Of a stretch of 64,000 nucleotides of DNA, positions 60,200 through 64,000 are shown in pieces. Every line of letters starts with the position of its first letter. The stretch's first letter is position 1. The stretch is from Bacteroidia bacterium (lineage in GTDB: Bacteria > Bacteroidota > Bacteroidia > J057 > JADKCL01). Under the pieces are notes generated by a model. That model saw only the letters and a program-made list of their open reading frames with translations, made no database searches and had not been told where the DNA came from. Both the position numbers and the translations under genes were made by a program. Location: positions 124,001 to 188,000 of the forward strand of contig JACJYV010000008.1 of assembly GCA_020635905.1 (NCBI GenBank), written 5' to 3'.

Positions 60200-60250
60200 A
60201 TCATAAGCGGCCAAATCTATATAATTGATACACTTTTGGCCACTTATAGC
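60200..60250. repeat. 52-bp imperfect palindrome, copy F
   Basis: Left arm ATCATAAGCGGCCAAATC, 13-bp centre, right arm CACTTTTGGCCACTTATAGC. It is the copy nearest the TGT operon, ending about 105 bp before its start codon. Confidence 0.85.
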
Positions 60251-60342
60251 TGAATCACTGTCTCCCCCGAATCTCCCGACCACCTTTTTCCCTGATCCAA
60301 ATGAAAGCGAACCAATATTTATTCCTGGTCCCACATTACTCG

Positions 60343-60350
60343 TATATTTG
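60343..60350 (+). promoter_or_regulatory. -7 element (TATATTTG) 4 nt before the TGT-like gene
   Basis: Perfect TAnnTTTG. It favours the ATG at 60355 over the in-frame ATG at 60301 and predicts a near-leaderless operon transcript. Confidence 0.5.
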
Positions 60351-60354
60351 CCCC

Positions 60355-61386
60355 ATGACGGCCAAACCCGCAAATATTCTTCACCTCAATAACGGGAAGG
60401 AAATCCCCCTTCCCCTTTTCCTGCCTGTCTTTCAGCCTGAAACAAACCTGGTTTCCATGGAAGAGATCAAGGAAAAATATCCCGTCAAAGGCTTTATTAT
60501 GAATGGGTTTTTCATGTATAAGCAGAAAGAGGTGAAGGAGAAATTGCTGGCTGGATTGGATGTACACGATTACGTGGATTTTCAGGGCATGGTCATGACA
60601 GACAGCGGGGCATTTCAGGGCCTCAAGAGGCCCTTGTACCTCGACAATAAAAAAATTGTCGCCTTTCAGGACCAGATTGGGGCAGACATCGTCTCGCCCC
60701 TCGATCTGATTACGCCGCCCGGCGATAACCGTACCAATGCCAAAGGCAAAATGGACGCCACCCACAAACGCATCAAACAAGCCCTTCCCCTGGTAAAAAA
60801 CGGCATTCTGGCCGGGGTACAACAAGGAGGAAAATTTCTGGATCTGAGGCGGGAAAGCATGCATGCGCTCATGGAAATGCAGGTCAAATATGTGGCCATA
60901 GGCAGCCTGGTGCCATTTTTCAACAAAAACCACAACCTCGAATTTGTCAGCAAAGTAATAGCGGAAGCACGATCGATCTGCGGTGAGCTACCCATGCATG
61001 TGTATGGTGCGGGCGACCCGCTTGAATTGCCCTTTCTGGCTGCCGCGGGCGCCAATATTTTCGATTCCTCTTCTTATGGACACTACGCCGCAGGCGGCTG
61101 GTACATGACCCCCTACGGTTCCCTTACGGGTCCCGAATTGCTCCAATCCACCGACTGGAAGTGCAATTGCCATGTTTGCCGGGAAAATGAACCTGAGCAG
61201 GTTTTCTCCTCTCAGGGCCTGCTTGCCGCCCATAACCTGGCTTCCATTTTCGAAACCCTGGAAACCATTCGCATGCAACAGGAGGCAAATTCTCTTGAAA
61301 ATCATCTGGCCGATTTAATAACCAAACACATGACATGGTTTCCCGAAAGCGACCTGCAACAATCCTGGGAGGCCTGGTATGGATAA
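60355..61386 (+). CDS. Archaeal-type tRNA-guanine transglycosylase-like protein (DpdA/arcTGT family)
   Basis: 343 aa. TGT barrel with base D83 (VMTDSGAFQ), IGADIVSPLDLITPPGD, GVQQGG, YGAGDP and nucleophile D237 (IFDSSSYGHYAAGG). Zinc site C270-x-C272-x2-C275-x17-H293. These blocks match archaeal preQ0-inserting TGT far better than the bacterial queuine enzyme (no NTYHL or CxMPTR segments). The archaeal C-terminal PUA module is absent. It should swap guanine for a 7-deazaguanine in some tRNA, rRNA or DNA. It overlaps the next gene by 8 bp, and queC follows, supplying preQ0. Confidence 0.85.
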   Translation: MTAKPANILHLNNGKEIPLPLFLPVFQPETNLVSMEEIKEKYPVKGFIMNGFFMYKQKEVKEKLLAGLDVHDYVDFQGMVMTDSGAFQGLKRPLYLDNKKIVAFQDQIGADIVSPLDLITPPGDNRTNAKGKMDATHKRIKQALPLVKNGILAGVQQGGKFLDLRRESMHALMEMQVKYVAIGSLVPFFNKNHNLEFVSKVIAEARSICGELPMHVYGAGDPLELPFLAAAGANIFDSSSYGHYAAGGWYMTPYGSLTGPELLQSTDWKCNCHVCRENEPEQVFSSQGLLAAHNLASIFETLETIRMQQEANSLENHLADLITKHMTWFPESDLQQSWEAWYG

Positions 61387-62242
61387 TCAAGAGTGGCTGG
61401 AGCAGGCCCGGCAGGAAATTGCCCAATCTGCGGTAAAAAAATACCGCATAGATGCGGAAACTGCAGACGAACTGGTGAATGAGATTCTGCAAAAAAGCCC
61501 CAAACTGCTCAAAGTGATCCAGGATGCCACAGAATGGCGGGATGTGGAACGCAGCAAATATTTCAAAGAAGCTGCCTCTAGCGCAAAAAAAAGGATCTAC
61601 TACTACTTGCGACAATACAAACAGGATCAGGATAATCAGGCGATGCTGGTGCGAAAACTTGCAAATGCAAAGGAACCTGACCGCGAATTGCTGGACCAAC
61701 TTGCGGAAACTCACGCAAGCACGCGCGAGCGCATGCCCTCGCGGGAAGCTTTTTATCCGGAATTGAAGGCCGCTGTGGGCGAAATTTCCTCCATTCTGGA
61801 TCTGGGCTGCGGTCTGCAGCCCCTCATCTGGCCCTTTTCAGGGCTTTTTGGCACCACAAACAGGTATCTGGCACTCGATAAAGACCCCGATTGCATTCGC
61901 ATTCTCCAGGCCTTTGCCCGCCTCCAGCCAGCTTTACAGACCTCAAGGTGGTTTTTGAATGAAGGATTAAAGGCTTTGCAAAACGAGGAATTTGACCTGG
62001 CGCTGATGCTCAAATTCATTCCCGTACTTGCCCGCCAGGCCAGAGAGGAGTTGCCCCTGCTTTACCAGGTTCCAGCCAGGTACTGGGCCATTTCAGGCTC
62101 CAAAATCTCTCTAACCAAAAAGGAATCCATTGAATTTCGGGAACGAAAAGCCATTGAGCGTTTTGTCCGGGATGCGGGTCGCAGAGTGGTGGCCGAATTT
62201 GATGCAGGAGAGGAGTTTGTCGTGGTTGCAGGTAAAGATTAA
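61379..62242 (+). CDS. FmrO/ArmA-like Rossmann methyltransferase
   Basis: 287 aa. A helical N-terminal half (1-110) precedes the HASTRER motif (112-118) and FYPELK, then the SAM site SSILDLGCGLQP (138-148) and acidic LALDKDP (~165-170). HxSTxER...FY plus D-x-G/A-CGL-x-P is the signature of 16S rRNA m7G1405 methyltransferases of the FmrO/ArmA/Rmt type. Whether this one methylates rRNA, tRNA or a 7-deazaguanine made by its neighbour is open. Start chosen at the ATG overlapping the TGT stop, implying coupled translation. Confidence 0.78.
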   Translation: MDNQEWLEQARQEIAQSAVKKYRIDAETADELVNEILQKSPKLLKVIQDATEWRDVERSKYFKEAASSAKKRIYYYLRQYKQDQDNQAMLVRKLANAKEPDRELLDQLAETHASTRERMPSREAFYPELKAAVGEISSILDLGCGLQPLIWPFSGLFGTTNRYLALDKDPDCIRILQAFARLQPALQTSRWFLNEGLKALQNEEFDLALMLKFIPVLARQAREELPLLYQVPARYWAISGSKISLTKKESIEFRERKAIERFVRDAGRRVVAEFDAGEEFVVVAGKD

Positions 62243-62266
62243 ATGAAATTTCCCTAAATTCACCCC

Positions 62267-62962
62267 ATGTCTGAAGCGCCCAAAGCGGTCGTCCTTTTGA
62301 GTGGCGGCCTGGACTCGACCACCGTGCTGGCCATCGCCAAAAGGCAGGGATTTACCTGTTATGCCCTGACTTTCAATTATGGACAGCGCCACAAATTTGA
62401 GCTGGAGGCTGCCCGCAAGGTGGCCGAAAGCCAGGGAGTGGCCGAGCACATCATCGCCAACATTGACTGGAGGCTTTTTGGCGGCTCTGCTCTCACGGAC
62501 AATATTGAAGTACCCAAAGGTCGCGATGCGGAAACCATCGACCAGCAAGGAATTCCTGTGACCTATGTACCAGCCCGAAACACGGTTTTCCTATCTTTTG
62601 CCCTGGCCTGGGCCGAAGTGGTGGGAGCGAGCCACATTTTTATCGGGGTAAATGCCATTGATTACAGCGGATATCCCGATTGCAGACCCGAGTACATCGC
62701 TGCCTTTCAGGCCATGGCCGACCTGGCCACCAAATCGGGAGTTGAAGGCCGCCAGAAATTGCAGATACATACTCCTTTGATCGAGATGAGCAAAGCTGAG
62801 ATCGTACAAAAAGGCCTGGAACTTGGAGTCGATTACGCCTTGACCATGAGTTGTTATGATCCATCTGCTGATGGACTTCCCTGCGGGCACTGCGATGCAT
62901 GCAGGTTGCGTCTGAACGGATTTGAAGCTGCGGGTTCCCGTGACCCGCTTACCTACCAGTGA
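62267..62962 (+). CDS. queC: 7-cyano-7-deazaguanine (preQ0) synthase QueC
   Basis: 231 aa. PP-loop SGGLDS (12-17) and a C-terminal zinc site C196, C206-x2-C209-x2-C212 (CGHCDAC). QueC converts 7-carboxy-7-deazaguanine to preQ0 with ATP and ammonia. It starts 24 bp after the methyltransferase, behind a weak -7-like TAAATTCA. preQ0 is the substrate of archaeal-type TGTs, fitting the gene two places upstream. No queD, queE, queF or folE lies in the window. Confidence 0.97.
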   Translation: MSEAPKAVVLLSGGLDSTTVLAIAKRQGFTCYALTFNYGQRHKFELEAARKVAESQGVAEHIIANIDWRLFGGSALTDNIEVPKGRDAETIDQQGIPVTYVPARNTVFLSFALAWAEVVGASHIFIGVNAIDYSGYPDCRPEYIAAFQAMADLATKSGVEGRQKLQIHTPLIEMSKAEIVQKGLELGVDYALTMSCYDPSADGLPCGHCDACRLRLNGFEAAGSRDPLTYQ

Positions 62963-63082
62963 AACTCAGGCAGATGTGCCCCGATTTCAAAATTTCAAGG
63001 AAATTTTGATTAAAGAAGCGCAAAAACCAGCCTGACAGGGCCTGTGAGAAGATTTTTCAACTTTTCGTATTATCCTAAAAAT

Positions 63083-63192
63083 GGAAAACCCCATAAGCTT
63101 GACTTATGGGGCACCAAAGAACTATGAGAAAGCTATTATAATGAGAACTGTTATCTTTTTGTTGTAAGGCCATACCTTTGCTTCGACCTTAC
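63083..63192 (-). ncRNA. Candidate small RNA on the minus strand
   Basis: Minus-strand promoter TTTA (63225-63228), 20-nt spacer, perfect -7 TATATTTG (63197-63204). The transcript of ~110 nt opens with a 7-bp hairpin TGTAAGG/CCTTACA (63163-63193) and ends in a terminator stem CCCCATAAG/CTTATGGGG (63089-63111) plus TTTT. A 32-codon frame on this strand overlaps the terminator and looks unconvincing. No family recognised. The rest of the 560-bp gap (62963-63523) shows no gene; a plus-strand TACCTTTG at 63172 has no clear target. Confidence 0.5.
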
Positions 63193-63523
63193 ATTACAAA
63201 TATACGGGCCTTTAACATAAAAGTTAAACTAAAAGAAACGCTTTCCTTACAATTGAAATTCCCGTCACACATTACATCGGGCAAAAAGTTGGAATCACCC
63301 GAAAACACCGATTTGAGGCAATGTGGTTTTTTGAAAATGTGGTTTTGTGACGTTCTGAAGGTTCTGTCAATAGTTGAGTTAATTTTTTTTTCGACAAAAA
63401 TCCAATAATTCTCACATCAACATTTGATCTGATCTTAAAATAATACGAATGGCTGAAGCATTTTTTTGGAGCGAATTTCTGATGAAAGACCGCATTCTGA
63501 TTAAATTTATCAAAAATTAAAGC

Positions 63524-64000
63524 ATGATCTCTGTTCCCGAAGCGCAGCAAATTCTCCTCCAGAATCTTTTTCCCCTCCCCCATTCCCTGATTCAACTGGA
63601 AGATGCTGCCGGGAAAATGCTGGCTGAAGATGTAATTTCACCCGCTTCTCATCCCTTTTTCGATCAATCTGCCGTGGATGGATATGCTTTCAGGTACGAA
63701 GATTTGGGCCAAAAACGGGAATTGAAGCTCTTTCGCGAGATCAAAGCAGGAGATTCGGGCGAATTCACCCTCCCCCGGGGCCATGCGGCCCGCATTTTTA
63801 CAGGAGCTCCCCTCCCACCGGGCGCTGACACCATCATCATGCAGGAATTTGTGGAGACTGCAGGCGAAATGCTGAAATTGGGGGATGAAAGACTGAAACC
63901 AGGAGGCAACGTCCGACCGGCAGGGCAGCAAATCCATAAGGGCGATATCGCCCTGCCCAAAGGCGCCCGCCTTGACCCGGCCGCGATTGGGTTTCTTGCT
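63524..64000 (+). CDS. moeA: Molybdopterin molybdenumtransferase MoeA, 3'-truncated by window end
   Basis: The ATG at 63524 opens a frame that runs off the end (159 codons visible). Family blocks: ISVPEAQQILLQ, LAEDVISPASHPFFDQSAVDGYA, IKAGDSGEFTLPRGHAARIFTGAPLPPGADTIIMQE and LKPGGNVRPAGQQIHKGD. MoeA inserts molybdate into adenylylated molybdopterin. The frame has no stop in the window. Other moa genes may follow outside; moaA is 12 kb upstream. Confidence 0.95.
   Translation, partial: MISVPEAQQILLQNLFPLPHSLIQLEDAAGKMLAEDVISPASHPFFDQSAVDGYAFRYEDLGQKRELKLFREIKAGDSGEFTLPRGHAARIFTGAPLPPGADTIIMQEFVETAGEMLKLGDERLKPGGNVRPAGQQIHKGDIALPKGARLDPAAIGFLA

Noticed and set aside
57979..60250. CRISPR array
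   Set aside because: The units are 52-bp palindromes with 14-bp centres and irregular 99-198-bp intervals, interrupted by a gene; no cas genes. Not a CRISPR layout.
60301..60354. 18-codon N-terminal extension of the TGT-like protein
   Set aside because: The TATATTTG promoter element lies inside it and the TGT fold begins after 60355.

Overview
The window looks like chromosomal DNA of a Bacteroidota bacterium, probably of the Saprospiria/Lewinella type; this is inferred from content, as no marker gene was compared. The grounds are: many secreted proteins ending in type IX secretion (T9SS) sorting domains, with YPNP/FPNP-type motifs near the C-terminus; a CHU_C-type gliding-associated terminus; beta-propeller/Y_Y_Y sensor kinases; DUF4382 and other Bacteroidota lipoproteins; and Bacteroidota -7 promoter elements (TAnnTTTG) directly ahead of start codons.

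Layout. 0-2.2 kb: a 5'-truncated sensor kinase and its NarL-type regulator. 2.4-6.2 kb: a secreted M1 aminopeptidase with a small partner, and a PPP phosphatase. 6.5-11.8 kb: an uncharacterised module of one TPR-AAA+ ATPase and three paralogous TPR/multi-pass membrane proteins. 11.8-13.8 kb: a secreted CocE/S15 hydrolase. 13.9-16.9 kb: an accessory stretch around tRNA-Pro(TGG), with dispersed repeats, a partial copy of the tRNA 3' half, an unknown 281-aa protein and several very small ORFs. 17-24.9 kb: T9SS cargo, a GT39-like membrane transferase, and an ECF sigma factor with a His-rich membrane protein. 25-31.9 kb: an AGMO-like hydroxylase, a Cys-repeat TonB-like protein, a 145-bp tandem repeat, a complete-looking group II intron sitting just after a terminator, and two T9SS proteins. 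32-39.4 kb: two large helical paralogs flanking a subtilase and a DUF4382 lipoprotein, with a recurring AATCCGTCA motif in the intergenic DNA. 39.4-55 kb: mostly housekeeping genes (surE, lpxB, dapF, moaA, an HD hydrolase, a double CDGSH protein, an EI24 protein) mixed with secreted proteins.

The right end has the most unusual content. A TIR-NB-ARC-TPR protein (55.1-57.9 kb) resembles bacterial NLR-type immune proteins. Next to it an AAA+ ATPase with a PD-(D/E)xK-like tail (58.3-59.7 kb) is tightly bracketed by two of six copies of a 52-bp imperfect palindrome with fixed arms and a variable 14-bp centre. It is followed by a compact operon of an archaeal-type tRNA-guanine transglycosylase, an FmrO/ArmA-like rRNA methyltransferase and queC. 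This suggests an unrecognised preQ0-dependent nucleic-acid modification. The window ends in the 5' part of moeA, preceded by a candidate antisense-strand small RNA.

Many genes show a -7 element only 3-7 nt before the ATG, so leaderless or near-leaderless transcription appears common here.
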